Source: Salinimicrobium gaetbulicola (lineage in GTDB: Bacteria; Bacteroidota; Bacteroidia; Flavobacteriales; Flavobacteriaceae). From it: a stretch of 64,000 nucleotides of DNA. The notes beneath the pieces were generated by a model. It searched no databases, was not told the origin of the DNA, and worked only from the letters and a program-made list of their open reading frames with translations. The stretch covers positions 1,054,001 to 1,118,000 of the forward strand of contig NZ_JBHTJP010000032.1 of NCBI RefSeq assembly GCF_042676025.1, written 5' to 3'. A program made the translations under genes and the position numbers. Below are positions 9,601 through 19,900 of this stretch, piece after piece (position 1 is the stretch's first letter; each line of letters begins with the position of its first letter).

Positions 9601-12600
9601 CTTTACTATTTCTGGTACTCCCACCGTTTCAGGTTCTTTCGATTATACGGTCACCACAGCTGGAGACTGCCAGGATGCTACCGAAACGGGGAACATAAAT
9701 GTACTGCCTGACCCAACCATTGATAGTCCTTCGAATAAGGATCAGGAATTATGTATTAATACGGCCATTGCCAATATCCAATTCAATATCAGTTCCCCAG
9801 CGACGAATGCTTCGGTTACCGGACTACCAGCCGGCATTTCGGGAAGTTTTAATAATGGGGTTTTCACTATTTCAGGGTCTCCTTCCGTAGCCGGAACATT
9901 TGATTATACCGTTACTTCCATAAGTAACTGTGCTGAAGTTTCAGAAAGCGGACAGATAATTGTAAAACCCGATCCCACCGCTGAAATATCATATACCGGT
10001 GATTTCTGTACCTCACAAAATACAACTTTCGATGTAGCATTGACAGGAACCGGAGCTTATGAAGGAGGAAACTTTTACTCTTCCCCTTCGGGATTAACCC
10101 TTAATGCATCAACAGGTGAAATTAGTCCGGGTGCCAGCGATGCCGGAACTTATACAGTGAGCTATGATACTCCGGTAGGATGCGAAACTTATACCGCTAC
10201 TACAACAGTTGTGATCAATGAATTACCTTCAGTAGAAATTAACTACGATACTCCTTTCTGTACTTCCGATAGCAGCACCCGGCCTGTTAGTTTTACAAAT
10301 GGAATAGGTGCTTACGAAAATGGAACATTTAGCTCTACCCCTAACGGGTTAAGTATTGATGTCAACTCCGGAGGTATAAGTCCTGCAACCAGCAGTCCAA
10401 ACACCTATACGGTAACTTATAAAATTCCGGCATCCGGAGGTTGTGATGAAGTATTGGTCACTACACAAGTTACAATTACCCAATTACCACAGGCCAGTAT
10501 TAGTTATGAGACACCCCTCTGTACTTCTGAAAATATCAATTATCCGGTTACTTTCAGTAGTACTGCCGGAGATTACACCGGTGGAACGTTTAGCGGAACA
10601 TCCGGTCTCTCTATAGATTCGAACGGAAACATTAATCCTCAAAACAGTTCTCCCGGAGTCCATACCGTCACCTATACCAAAGAGAATCCAGAAGACGGGT
10701 GTGCCTCACTGGTGATCACTGCAGATGTTGAAATATTTGAAGAGGTAAAAATTACAACAGAGCCTACAAATGTGGGGATCTGTTCCACACAACCTGCCAG
10801 TTTTGAAGTGGTGGCAAGTGGAGATAATCTTACTTATGAATGGAAAAGAACGGACGGATCGAGTATTACGAATGCAAGCGGAATGTTCACCTCGAAATTA
10901 AGTTTCAGCAATGCAACCCAGGTCAACGCAGGAGAGTATTATGTTGTGGTGAGCGGCGAATCACCTTGCCAGGATGTTACTTCTCAAACCGTTAGTCTGA
11001 ATGTGGATGAGAACATAATAATTACTAAACCGACCGAAGATCAAACCATATGCGATAAGGATTTGAATGAGATCACCTTTGAGTTTGTAGCCCATGCCAA
11101 CGGTGCAGAATTATTTTTTACATGGATCAAAGACGGGAATGAATTAGGGTCAAATTCCGGAAAATATGTCTATGACGTTTCCCCTCCTACAGGAACTTTA
11201 GGAGAATATTCCGGAACCCTGAAAATCTTAAATGTTAATCCTAATGATTCGGGTGTATATGCCGTTAGGATCGCAGGACCGGATTATTTTACCTGCCCGG
11301 ACGCTACTTCCAAAACTTTTACATTCAGAGTAAACCCACTTCCACCTGCTCCAGCAACAACAGATATTTTCTATTGTAAAGGAGACAGCGCTGTTCTTTT
11401 AACCGCTGATGGTGAATCAGGAAATGAAATTAGATGGCACCTTGAGGATCAAACTACCGGAGAATTGTCATTTGTTGGGCATGACGTAAAGCCTGATACT
11501 TCAACTCCCGGCACAACTTCCTATTGGGTGACCCAAACAAGGCCAAATGGATGTGAAAGCGCTCCTGAAGAACTGGTGGTTACGGTATATGACAAACCCG
11601 ATCCAGTTTCTGCGGAAAGCATCACCTTTAATTATTGCTATAATGAAGCTGTGAGCGGCCCAATTGATATAACGGGGTTTGAAAATGCAAACTTAAACTG
11701 GTATGACAATGCCACGGCTACTACTCCATTATCCGGAGCTCCTACCCCACAAACCAGTACGGTACAAATTACTTCTTATTGGGTAAGTCAAATTTCGGAT
11801 AACGGATGTGAAAGCGACCGCGTGAAAGTCGATGTGAAGGTAAACCAGTTACCTCAAATTAATATTTCGATAGCAGACGGATTTGCTTCTGAAATTTGTT
11901 TGGGAAGCGAAACGAGATTGGTAGCTGCAGGTGCCTCCAGTTATGTCTGGATACACGAGGGTGCTGAAGTTGGAAATACCAGTGAACTTACCGTTCAACC
12001 GACCGCTGCCGGTAGTTATGTATATGAGGTGACGGGAACAGACGATAACGGCTGTGTCAATTCTACCGAAATAACCATTGATGTGGAAGAACCCACTCAA
12101 GGCGGAGTGGCTTCAGGCCCGGCTTCAGTTTGTGTCACAGCAAACCAGGGCACTGTGATCCTCGAAAATCACCTTGGAGAGATCCTGAATTGGCAATACT
12201 CCCAAGATGGAACTTCATGGAATAATCTTGAGAATACAGGGGGACTTACTGAGGTCAACTTTGAGAACCTTAAAGTCAATACTAGTTATAGAGCTGTAGT
12301 TAAAAATGGAGTTTGTGAAGAGGTCTTCTCTACCGAACATCAAGTCATCGTCGATCCCGAACCTTTAGCCGGCGGAATTTTATTCAAGGGCACCGATCGT
12401 GTATTCATGATGTGTGAACTTCCAACCAATGATTATTTAGTACCACTTCAATTAAGTGGAAATTATGTTGGAGAAATCGTGGCCTGGCAATATCACAGAA
12501 ATTCAGGCACTGAATGGGTAACAATTATGGAAGGCAGCGAACCTTTTACAGGCACGTCTCTTTCCGGTCAGCAGGTTATTGATGCGAGTAACAACGAATC

Positions 12601-15600
12601 CACCATCTTTAGGGTAGAAGTTCAAAGTGGCGCTTGCTCCCCTAACGTTTTTTCTGAAACTGCCACCTTAAGCATTATTCCATCAGATATAGCACCAAAT
12701 CCGGTAACAGCCTCTCCGGGAGAAATTTGTCTCGGGGATTATGTAACGCTCAGCGCCGGTACCGGATATGGCGGAAACGGAACTTTCGAAGGAGGTGCAT
12801 TTGATAATTCTTCAATCGCCAACCATGGCTGGAGAGTAATGCGTTATCCCGGAAATACAGAATATACATTTGAATCCGCTGCAGATAATATAAGACCTGA
12901 CAGATGGATGAGAACAAATCCTCATGAATATCTCATGGCTAATCCAAACGGAAGTGGTCAGGAAATTTATCAACTATTTGATTCCAGTTTGGGAGACGAA
13001 GGAAATAAAGGATTTGCCATAGTTTCCGGAGACAACCCATCTACTCTGGAAACCCCGGTTTTCAATCTCTATGCTACTGATGATCCTGTTTTAACTTTTG
13101 ATCAGGCATATAATCTCACCTATGGGGATACTATTCGTGTGGAAATTTCCCTCGATGGCGGACAGAATTATATAGAAGTACCTTTAATGGAAATTGGCGG
13201 ACCAGAGAGCCCAGATGATGCTCCGGTCACGAGTGGAAATTACCACAAGTTCGGAGATGAGGGTCTAGGCGAACCCAATAACATGTCGGTCGATCTAAGC
13301 GCCTATGCAGGAATGGGCAATCTTAGGATAAGATGGGTTTATGACGGATCCAGCGGAGGCATTTATACCATTGACGATATAGGTATTCCACAAGATCCTG
13401 ATAATGTTCAGCTTATCTGGTATTATGATGACGATCTCAATGATCCTAATAATGAGCTGGACCAAATTGGAGAGGTGAACGAATATACAGTTAACTATAC
13501 TCCTGAAAAGATAGGCTGGAACTATTTTGAAGTACAAACCGCCCTGGTATTTGACACCAATGGTGATCCTTGTCAGAGCGCAGAGAACATGGCAACGATC
13601 CAAGTATATGTATTTGATACTTATGCTACAAGTGCATCTGCCATAGTAGGAAGTTGTGGTTATAGTGAAATACAGTTAAAAGGTACTATAACCGGTGGGG
13701 CTCAAGGTGAGATCACAGAATTCCCGGTTGATGACAGCTCGACAGTGGCTTGGGCAGTAATTGAATCACCTGATGGTTACACTTTTGATCCAGCTCATTT
13801 TTTACCATCACCTGATGATCCCAATGCCACGTTTGACCCGCCCGTTGCGGGAGATTACACTTTAAGATGGGAAATCACGCCTGATGAGGACAATCCATGC
13901 GAGGTCACCTATGAAGATGTGTCCTTCTATTCTGACAATTGTACCACCCTTGACTTTGACGGGATTGATGATCACGTTATCATTAATGAAAGCTATACCG
14001 GAGCACAGACTATAGAGGCATGGGTAAGACCGGAGTCTGAGAATGGCCCCGGGTCAGGAAAAGTGGCTACCATTTTCTCAACAGAAAATTATGAATTGTT
14101 CCTAAACGCGAGTGCCAAACCGGTATTGAAGTATTACGGTAAAACTCTTACCTCTAACAAACCACTTGCTCTTGATGGAAGGTGGTATCACCTGGCTGTT
14201 GTTTTCGATAGTAGTGGCGCTACGATCTTTATAGATGGAATCGAGATTACAGACCGTACAACAGGAACCGGAAATACGACCGGCACAGGAAATAATTTTT
14301 TAATTGGAGCACGCTACAATGGGGATAGCGTAGCGCCGGATAATTATTTCTCGGGCTGGATAGAAGAATTCCGAATTTGGAATACAAAGCTTAATGCAGA
14401 GCAGATAAGATTTATGATGAACCAGCATTTGCAGAATGCCGGTAATATGGGTGTCGAAATTCCTATGCCGGTGCCCGGAGGATTAGCTTATAATAATTTA
14501 TTAGGCTATTATAGACTTATTTCCTCTCAGCCCGATCCTCTTGGAGCGGCCAGTCCAATTACATATGATCCTGCCTTGATGCCTCAAAATGGAGAGACTC
14601 CCGATCTGGCTGTTAACTCTATTCCGGGAACCTTACGAAACATGACCACCCACCAGCAAAATACAGCTCCGCTCCCATACCTGTCTGTACAGGATGGTCC
14701 GTGGATAGATATCAATACCTGGCTGAGACCAACAGTATGGGATATTCCTAACGCAACTGGCGTTACCGGGGATCCTATCGACTGGAACATCGTTAGAACT
14801 TTCCATAATATCACTTCCGAAGCAAAAGATATCACTGTTTTAGGTCTGAAATCTGAAACCGTTGACAAATTGATCACGATGGCCAACCCAGCTTCCTCTA
14901 TGGATGAGACCAATAACGGGCAGATGATGCGGGTTACCCATTACCTCTTATTGCACGGAAATATGGACCTGGTGGGAGAATCTCAATTACTCCAGGATGA
15001 GGGAAGTATTCTTGCCGAAGAAAGTGCGGGATGGCTCGAACGTGATCAACAGGGAAAACGCTTAAGTTTTAATTACAACTACTGGGCAAGTCCTGTAAGT
15101 GTACAGGGGCAACAAAATAATTCCTCGTATTCCGTGGCTGATGTACTCTGGGATGGTACTACTTCTTCAAATCCCCAGGCTATTAATTTCAATAACCAGT
15201 ATCATGCTGCAGACGGTAGTAGGACCAATCCAATTACCATCAGTAATTACTGGATCTGGAAATTCCTTGGTACAGCAGATATTTATGAGGAATGGTTCCA
15301 TATAGGCTCCACTGGTAATCTTAATACCGGGGAAGGGTACACCATGAAAGGTACTGATGGAACCGTTAATCACAGCGCTGAGCAGAACTATGTATTCAAA
15401 GGGAAACCTCATAACGGGGATTTTACAGTTTCTATGAATGCTGATCAAAATTACCTGGTGGGAAACCCATATCCTTCAGCAATTGATGCCGAAGAATTTA
15501 TTTTGGACAATACTAAGGATGTACCTGGAGGAACAGGTAGAAATTCATCAAATGTATTCAACGGTGCGCTATACTTCTGGGATCATTTTGGTGGCTGGAC

Positions 15601-16660
15601 CCATTACCTGGAAAGGTATATAGGAGGTTATGCAACCTGGACATTAGCAGGTAGCACTGAAGCTATTTCTAATGATCAAAGGATCAATGCCAACGATGCT
15701 ACTGGTTCTAAAAAACCTGGTCAATATATACCGGTAGCTCAGGGATTCTTTGTGAATTCAAAATTGGATCCGATAATTGCTCAAATATCAGGTATTACGG
15801 TGACCGGAGGTGCTATTAATTTCAAAAATAGACAACGTGTCTATGAAAGAGAAACCACCGGCGGAAACACCTCTGTCTTCCATACTCAGGAAAAAACAGA
15901 TGTAAAAGGTCTAACAGTGGGTAATGCAACCTCTACCGAAAATACTACAGCCACTTCGAATGAAGATACCAGACAGAAGATCTGGTTAAAATTCAAATCT
16001 CCATTAGGTTATCACCGACAATTATTGGTAACTGCTGACCCAGTCACCTCAAGCGGTTTTGATCTTGGATATGACGCACCTATGATAGAAGACAATGAAG
16101 AGGATATGTACTGGTTCTTCAGTAACTATGAATTTGTAATACAAGCCGTAGAAGATTTTAACGTAGAAAGAGAACTTGACCTGGGTATGAAGATCCATGA
16201 AGAAGGTCAGATCAAGATCAGTATTGATGAACTACAAAACATCCCTGACGACATGAATATTTTCCTTAAGGATAGTTTATTACAAGTAACTCATGATCTT
16301 AGGAAAACTCAATACATCGCGACCTCTGATACCGGCACTTATCACAACCGGTTCAAGATAATTTTCAAAGATCCGAACGCGATTGACATTGAGGACGAAA
16401 TTATAGATGAGGAAGACACCGGAGAATTTGAGATCCTTTACGTCAACGGATCCAGGGAAATACTTGTTAGAAATCCTCAATTAATAGGGATAGAGCGAAT
16501 TTACCTGAATAATGTTCTCGGACAACAAATACACGTGTACTATGATGTTCCTAATGAGAAGGAGTTGAGATTACCGGTTAACAGGTTCAGTTCAGGAGTT
16601 TATATTTTAAAAGTCCATTCAGAAAATGGAATAAGGACTAAAAAGGTGATCTTAGAATAA
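6665..16660 (+). CDS. Giant T9SS-exported surface protein 1 (Ig-like repeats, LamG, type A sorting domain)
   Basis: About 3331 residues from the ATG at 6665, which gives a clean signal peptide (MAKKLLSFTVLFLGLGLGLT, then FGQ); an in-frame TTG at 6629 would add 12 residues before it and is less likely. Residues 24-1900 are many Ig/PKD-like beta-sandwich repeats of three related kinds. One opens with N-K-x-Q-x-L-C-I-N (copies near 204, 841, 930, 1016), one contains VTFTATPVNGGS (near 381, 473, 562), and one has FCTS (near 1105-1270). A MAM-like segment lies near 2030-2240 and LamG near 2427-2590 (IEAWVRPES, WYHLAVVF, FSGWIEEFRIWN). The module shared with the next two genes spans about 2645-3240, and a T9SS type A C-terminal domain fills the last 80 residues (GVYILKVHSENG, KKVIL). 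Likely a surface adhesin or matrix protein, by inference. No catalytic domain is recognisable. Confidence 0.88.
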   Translation: MAKKLLSFTVLFLGLGLGLTFGQCPSSVGLSSNVGSTICEGTPVTFSASIKDNTKYDYEWLVNGTVISGENDFTYGPVATLSNGDKIQVRINEADGVSCNVTSTEYTITVNPKRTPTVSLSSGKTAICPSGSITIKASNTNGGSPPQYTWSINGLDTGKSGANVTFSGTELSPGSNIIKVVLTSSLDCVTSSTAEDTFEVTLNPDATIDDPGNKDQTLCINTSINPIIFSISGGGTGATVSGLPAGLSGSFNSGQFTISGSPSTSGTFNYTVTTTGSCAQTSNSGTITVNPDATISLASGNNNQTLCQGEEITSIVYDIGETGTGAQFSGLPSGFTGSYSGGQYTISGSSSSIGTHNYTIYATGSCGNSTSLSGSVTINENLTPGVSIVSNDADNTICEGTEVTFTATPVNGGSNPSFQWLVNGSSAGSNSPIFKTSNLLDGQSVEVVITSSETCVTTATATSNSIVTTVNPNLTPSVTVSASDSDVCQGDSVTFTATPVNGGSSPSYQWKIDGSNVGNDSPTFATTGLNAGQSVTVVMTSNETCLATASATSEPVSVTVNPNLTPEVTITSNDDDNLTCAGNQVTFTAIPVNGGSSPTYQWQVNGSDVTGSGDSYTTTNLSNNDVVRVILTSNEECLFVSTATSNEIVTRVDSQISSVTPSAISGPSAICPVVTGITYSIDVIPGATSYLWSFPNGWQITSGEDTNSVTVTANTNAASGTITVKGKNECGETLTSSLDVSTGTVVYVSAGPDQTVCTGTTSVQLAGEIGGVINKNSEWDWSASVSGGEFSNLAKLDAVFTLPSNIRDNGGTIVIKINSIDPPGDCPAQEDEMVITVLKDATISDPTNKNQDICINTSISNIAFNIGEAGTGATATGLPAGISGTYENGVFTLTGTPTEDGTFNYTINTTGNCGSQQTSQTGTIIVLPDQTISDPTNKSQDLCINTTLDPITFDVNSSVNNVTVSGLPAGLSGVFNNGSFTISGTPTVSGSFDYTVTTAGDCQDATETGNINVLPDPTIDSPSNKDQELCINTAIANIQFNISSPATNASVTGLPAGISGSFNNGVFTISGSPSVAGTFDYTVTSISNCAEVSESGQIIVKPDPTAEISYTGDFCTSQNTTFDVALTGTGAYEGGNFYSSPSGLTLNASTGEISPGASDAGTYTVSYDTPVGCETYTATTTVVINELPSVEINYDTPFCTSDSSTRPVSFTNGIGAYENGTFSSTPNGLSIDVNSGGISPATSSPNTYTVTYKIPASGGCDEVLVTTQVTITQLPQASISYETPLCTSENINYPVTFSSTAGDYTGGTFSGTSGLSIDSNGNINPQNSSPGVHTVTYTKENPEDGCASLVITADVEIFEEVKITTEPTNVGICSTQPASFEVVASGDNLTYEWKRTDGSSITNASGMFTSKLSFSNATQVNAGEYYVVVSGESPCQDVTSQTVSLNVDENIIITKPTEDQTICDKDLNEITFEFVAHANGAELFFTWIKDGNELGSNSGKYVYDVSPPTGTLGEYSGTLKILNVNPNDSGVYAVRIAGPDYFTCPDATSKTFTFRVNPLPPAPATTDIFYCKGDSAVLLTADGESGNEIRWHLEDQTTGELSFVGHDVKPDTSTPGTTSYWVTQTRPNGCESAPEELVVTVYDKPDPVSAESITFNYCYNEAVSGPIDITGFENANLNWYDNATATTPLSGAPTPQTSTVQITSYWVSQISDNGCESDRVKVDVKVNQLPQINISIADGFASEICLGSETRLVAAGASSYVWIHEGAEVGNTSELTVQPTAAGSYVYEVTGTDDNGCVNSTEITIDVEEPTQGGVASGPASVCVTANQGTVILENHLGEILNWQYSQDGTSWNNLENTGGLTEVNFENLKVNTSYRAVVKNGVCEEVFSTEHQVIVDPEPLAGGILFKGTDRVFMMCELPTNDYLVPLQLSGNYVGEIVAWQYHRNSGTEWVTIMEGSEPFTGTSLSGQQVIDASNNESTIFRVEVQSGACSPNVFSETATLSIIPSDIAPNPVTASPGEICLGDYVTLSAGTGYGGNGTFEGGAFDNSSIANHGWRVMRYPGNTEYTFESAADNIRPDRWMRTNPHEYLMANPNGSGQEIYQLFDSSLGDEGNKGFAIVSGDNPSTLETPVFNLYATDDPVLTFDQAYNLTYGDTIRVEISLDGGQNYIEVPLMEIGGPESPDDAPVTSGNYHKFGDEGLGEPNNMSVDLSAYAGMGNLRIRWVYDGSSGGIYTIDDIGIPQDPDNVQLIWYYDDDLNDPNNELDQIGEVNEYTVNYTPEKIGWNYFEVQTALVFDTNGDPCQSAENMATIQVYVFDTYATSASAIVGSCGYSEIQLKGTITGGAQGEITEFPVDDSSTVAWAVIESPDGYTFDPAHFLPSPDDPNATFDPPVAGDYTLRWEITPDEDNPCEVTYEDVSFYSDNCTTLDFDGIDDHVIINESYTGAQTIEAWVRPESENGPGSGKVATIFSTENYELFLNASAKPVLKYYGKTLTSNKPLALDGRWYHLAVVFDSSGATIFIDGIEITDRTTGTGNTTGTGNNFLIGARYNGDSVAPDNYFSGWIEEFRIWNTKLNAEQIRFMMNQHLQNAGNMGVEIPMPVPGGLAYNNLLGYYRLISSQPDPLGAASPITYDPALMPQNGETPDLAVNSIPGTLRNMTTHQQNTAPLPYLSVQDGPWIDINTWLRPTVWDIPNATGVTGDPIDWNIVRTFHNITSEAKDITVLGLKSETVDKLITMANPASSMDETNNGQMMRVTHYLLLHGNMDLVGESQLLQDEGSILAEESAGWLERDQQGKRLSFNYNYWASPVSVQGQQNNSSYSVADVLWDGTTSSNPQAINFNNQYHAADGSRTNPITISNYWIWKFLGTADIYEEWFHIGSTGNLNTGEGYTMKGTDGTVNHSAEQNYVFKGKPHNGDFTVSMNADQNYLVGNPYPSAIDAEEFILDNTKDVPGGTGRNSSNVFNGALYFWDHFGGWTHYLERYIGGYATWTLAGSTEAISNDQRINANDATGSKKPGQYIPVAQGFFVNSKLDPIIAQISGITVTGGAINFKNRQRVYERETTGGNTSVFHTQEKTDVKGLTVGNATSTENTTATSNEDTRQKIWLKFKSPLGYHRQLLVTADPVTSSGFDLGYDAPMIEDNEEDMYWFFSNYEFVIQAVEDFNVERELDLGMKIHEEGQIKISIDELQNIPDDMNIFLKDSLLQVTHDLRKTQYIATSDTGTYHNRFKIIFKDPNAIDIEDEIIDEEDTGEFEILYVNGSREILVRNPQLIGIERIYLNNVLGQQIHVYYDVPNEKELRLPVNRFSSGVYILKVHSENGIRTKKVILE

Positions 16661-16682
16661 GTTTTAAAATCAATTATAATTA

Positions 16683-16718
16683 AACCGCGATAGTGAGAAA
16701 TTCATTATCGCGGTTTTT
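16683..16718 (+). terminator. Rho-independent terminator after giant gene 1
   Basis: AACCGCGATAGTGA pairs with TCATTATCGCGGTT (one G-T wobble) around a 5-base loop, followed by a T run. It separates giant genes 1 and 2 transcriptionally. Confidence 0.88.
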
Positions 16719-16811
16719 ATTTTAATCCTCAAATTGAAAATTTTTCGTAAAATTTAAATTTATTCCTACAAGCAGTCTCCACTCATCTACTTTATGCTGT
16801 CTTTCAGCGAT

Positions 16812-16835
16812 TTATACTATTAATTTCTAGTTAAA
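16812..16835 (+). promoter_or_regulatory. Upstream element shared by giant genes 2 and 3
   Basis: The 24 bases beginning TTATACTATTAATTT and ending TAGTTAAA match 21 of 24 positions with 24183-24206 upstream of giant gene 3. The distance to the start codon is almost equal (74 and 78 bases). An eight-base core TTAGACTA also occurs at 6556-6563, 109 bases before giant gene 1. It may be a common regulator or promoter site. Confidence 0.45.
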
Positions 16836-16844
16836 GATTAAATT

Positions 16845-16925
16845 ATGAAGTTAAAACTGGTTAAATTCCTGACAAACATTCGCTTATGGGAAAAATTACT
16901 CTTGTGGTGTTCCGGACTCTTTTAA
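16845..16925 (+). CDS. Possible short upstream ORF overlapping giant gene 2 start
   Basis: An ATG opens a 26-codon frame (starting MKLKLVKFLTNIRLW) that runs across the giant gene 2 start codon in another reading frame and stops at 16923-16925. It is hydrophobic and basic. It could be a leader peptide affecting initiation of the giant gene, or chance. No homolog is known to me. Confidence 0.2.
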   Translation: MKLKLVKFLTNIRLWEKLLLWCSGLF

Positions 16926-19900
16926 CCGGAATCACATTTTTTTCTTTTTTATTGTTGACTGCCTCAAACCCTACCGGTCTTACCAATTTAAAATTTTCAG
17001 AAAAAGCTACTTTGGCAAATACCAAGGATGAATTTCATAAAAACGAAATAACGTTCGTACACGACATCATGCCTTTTTACAAAATTCAGCTATGTACTAT
17101 CACGGCCCCCTCAGATGTTTCAGTTGGGACCAGTAATGACGATAACGGAAATTGTACCACTACTGTTTCCCTCGGATCTCCTACGGTGTCAAATTGCGCC
17201 GGTTTTCCTGCAAAAGCTTTTGTGAATAATACTGAAATTGATCCGGTTACATATCTGTTTTCAACGGGCACAACGACGGTCACATGGCAAATTTCAGATG
17301 GCTTAAATATCTTAGCCAGTGATGACCAAATCGTCGAAGTTGTGGACAATGAGGATCCGAATATTACCTGTCTGACGGAAAAAACCAGAAACACGAATAC
17401 CGATACATGTACTTACGTTGTCACAGGAACAGAATTTGATCCGGCAGGGTATTCAGATAACTGCCCGGGAGCGACTATCACCAATAACTTCAATAATAGC
17501 ACTTCATTGGCAGGGACCGTATTTCCTAAAGGAACCACTACTGTCAGGTGGACCATAACAGACGCCACCGGTATAAATAGTGTTTCCTGCAGTTTTGATG
17601 TGGTTGTTACCGATAATGAAATCCCCGAAATATCCTGTATAAATGAACAAAACAGAGTTACAGATGCCGGGGAATGTACCTATACAGCCGTGGGAACAGA
17701 ATTTGATCCTGCGACATTTGGCGACAACTGCCCAGGAGCGACCATAACAAACGATTTCAATAACAGCAATTCATTGGCAGGAGCGGTGTTTCCAGAAGGA
17801 ACCACCACCGTCACCTGGACTGTGATCGATGCTACCGGGAATAATTCTCAAGACTGCAGTTTTAATGTAATAGTGACAGATAACGAAGACCCCGGCATTA
17901 CAGCACCTTCAGATGTCTCAGTAAACACAGATTCAGGGGAATGTTTTGCCTCCAGTGTAAACCTGGGAACCCCTGACACAGCCGATAATTGTTCTGTAGC
18001 AAGTGTGAGCAATAATGCACCTTCCACATTTCCTACCGGTACCACGACCGTTACGTGGACGGTTACTGATGATGCAGGAAATACAGCTTCAGGCACNNNN
18101 NNNNNNNNNNNNNNNNNNNNNNNNNNNNNNNNNNNNNNNNNNNNNNNNNNNNNNNNNNNNNNNNNNNNNNNNNNNNNNNNNNNNNNNNNNNNNNNNNNNN
18201 NNNNNNNNNNNNNNNNNNNNNNNNNNNNNNNNNNNNNNNNNNNNNNNNNNNNNNNNNNNNNAGCCGATAATTGTTCTGTAGCAATTGTGAGCAATAATGC
18301 ACCTTCCACATTTCCTACCGGTACTACGACCGTTACATGGACGGTTACTGATGATGCAGGAAATACAGCTTCAGGCACCCAAATTGTGACTGTCACAGAT
18401 AACGAAGATCCAGGCATTACAGCACCTTCACAGGTTTCAGTAAACACAGATTCCGGGGAATGTTTTGCCTCCAGTGTAAACCTGGGAACCCCTGACACCG
18501 CCGATAATTGCTCTGTAGCAAGTGTGAGCAATAATGCACCTTCCACATTTCCTACCGGTACCACGACCGTTACGTGGACGGTTACTGATGATGCAGGAAA
18601 TACAGCTTCAGGCACCCAAATTGTGACTGTCACAGATAACGAAGATCCAGGCATTACAGCACCTTCTGATGTTTCAATAAACACAGATCCCGGGAAATGT
18701 TTTGCTTCCAGTGTAAACCTTGGAACCCCTGACACCGCCGATAATTGTTCTGTAGCAAGTGTGACCAATGACGCTCCCTCCACATTTCCTACCGGTACCT
18801 CGACCGTCACCTGGACGGTTACCGATAATGCTGGAAATACAGCTTTCGACACCCAAAGCGTGACTGTCACAGATAACGAAGATCCAAGTATTACAGCACC
18901 TTCTGATGTTTCAATAAACACAGATCCCGGGAAATGTTTTGCTTCCAGTGTAAACCTTGGAAACCCTGACACCGCCGATAATTGTTCTGTAGCAAGTGTG
19001 ACCAATAACGCACCTTCCACATTTTCTACCGGTACCACGACCGTTACCTGGACGGTTACCGATAATGCAGGAAATACAGAAACAGCTACTCAGGATGTAA
19101 TTGTAATGGATAATGAAAATCCTACCATTACAGCTCCTGCAGATGTTACCGCTAAAACTTCAGATGACGGACAAGGGAATTGCTCCTCAACGGCAATTCT
19201 GGGAACTCCGTTGGTAGGAGATAATTGTGGTATTGCTTCGATAAAAGCATATGTTGGAGGTTCAGAAATAACTCCAGCGAATTACATTTTTTCCTTAGGC
19301 TCTACGAAGGTTCTATGGGAGGTCACAGATCATTCAGGGAACACAAACAGTGCAGAGCAGAATGTCACCATTGAGGATGATGAAGCTCCAATCCCTCCAA
19401 ACCTCAACAATATAATTTGGGGTTGTACCTATACGGTCAATCCTCCCACCTCAACAGACAATTGTGATCCAAATGTCACCGTTACTGCCAACAGGTCAAC
19501 AACTTTTTCAACCTCTGGTACAGTCGTATGGACTTTTGAGGATGATGCCGGGAATACATCCAATGTTTCCCAAACTATTACAATTAATCCTTTAACAGCT
19601 TCGACATCCAATACCCGAACTTCTGTGTATGAAATAAATGATGGTACTGCGACTGCGAATCCTTCCGGCGGAATCTCGCCTTACAATTATGAATGGAGGG
19701 CAGCAGGATCTAATGCTGTTATATCCACTTCGCGCCAGGCGACCGGTTTGGCGGCAGGGGATTATGAAGTTAAAATTAGTGATGCCAATGGGTGCTTCAT
19801 TAATAAATCGGTAACTGTTATACCTGCCGTCAGACCTGATATTCTGGCCACCTCTGAATGTGAAAGTGTTCATGACTATATCCGCACCTCTACTTTTCAA

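Noticed and set aside
17848..19038. Long reverse-strand open frame of 396 codons within giant gene 2
   Set aside because: It exists only because the 237-bp repeat lacks reverse-strand stops in one frame. It crosses the N gap, has no start context and is repetitive antisense of HYR domains.
17881..19110. Regular repeats taken for a CRISPR array
   Set aside because: The period is 237 bases without unique spacers, and each unit codes in frame for one HYR domain.
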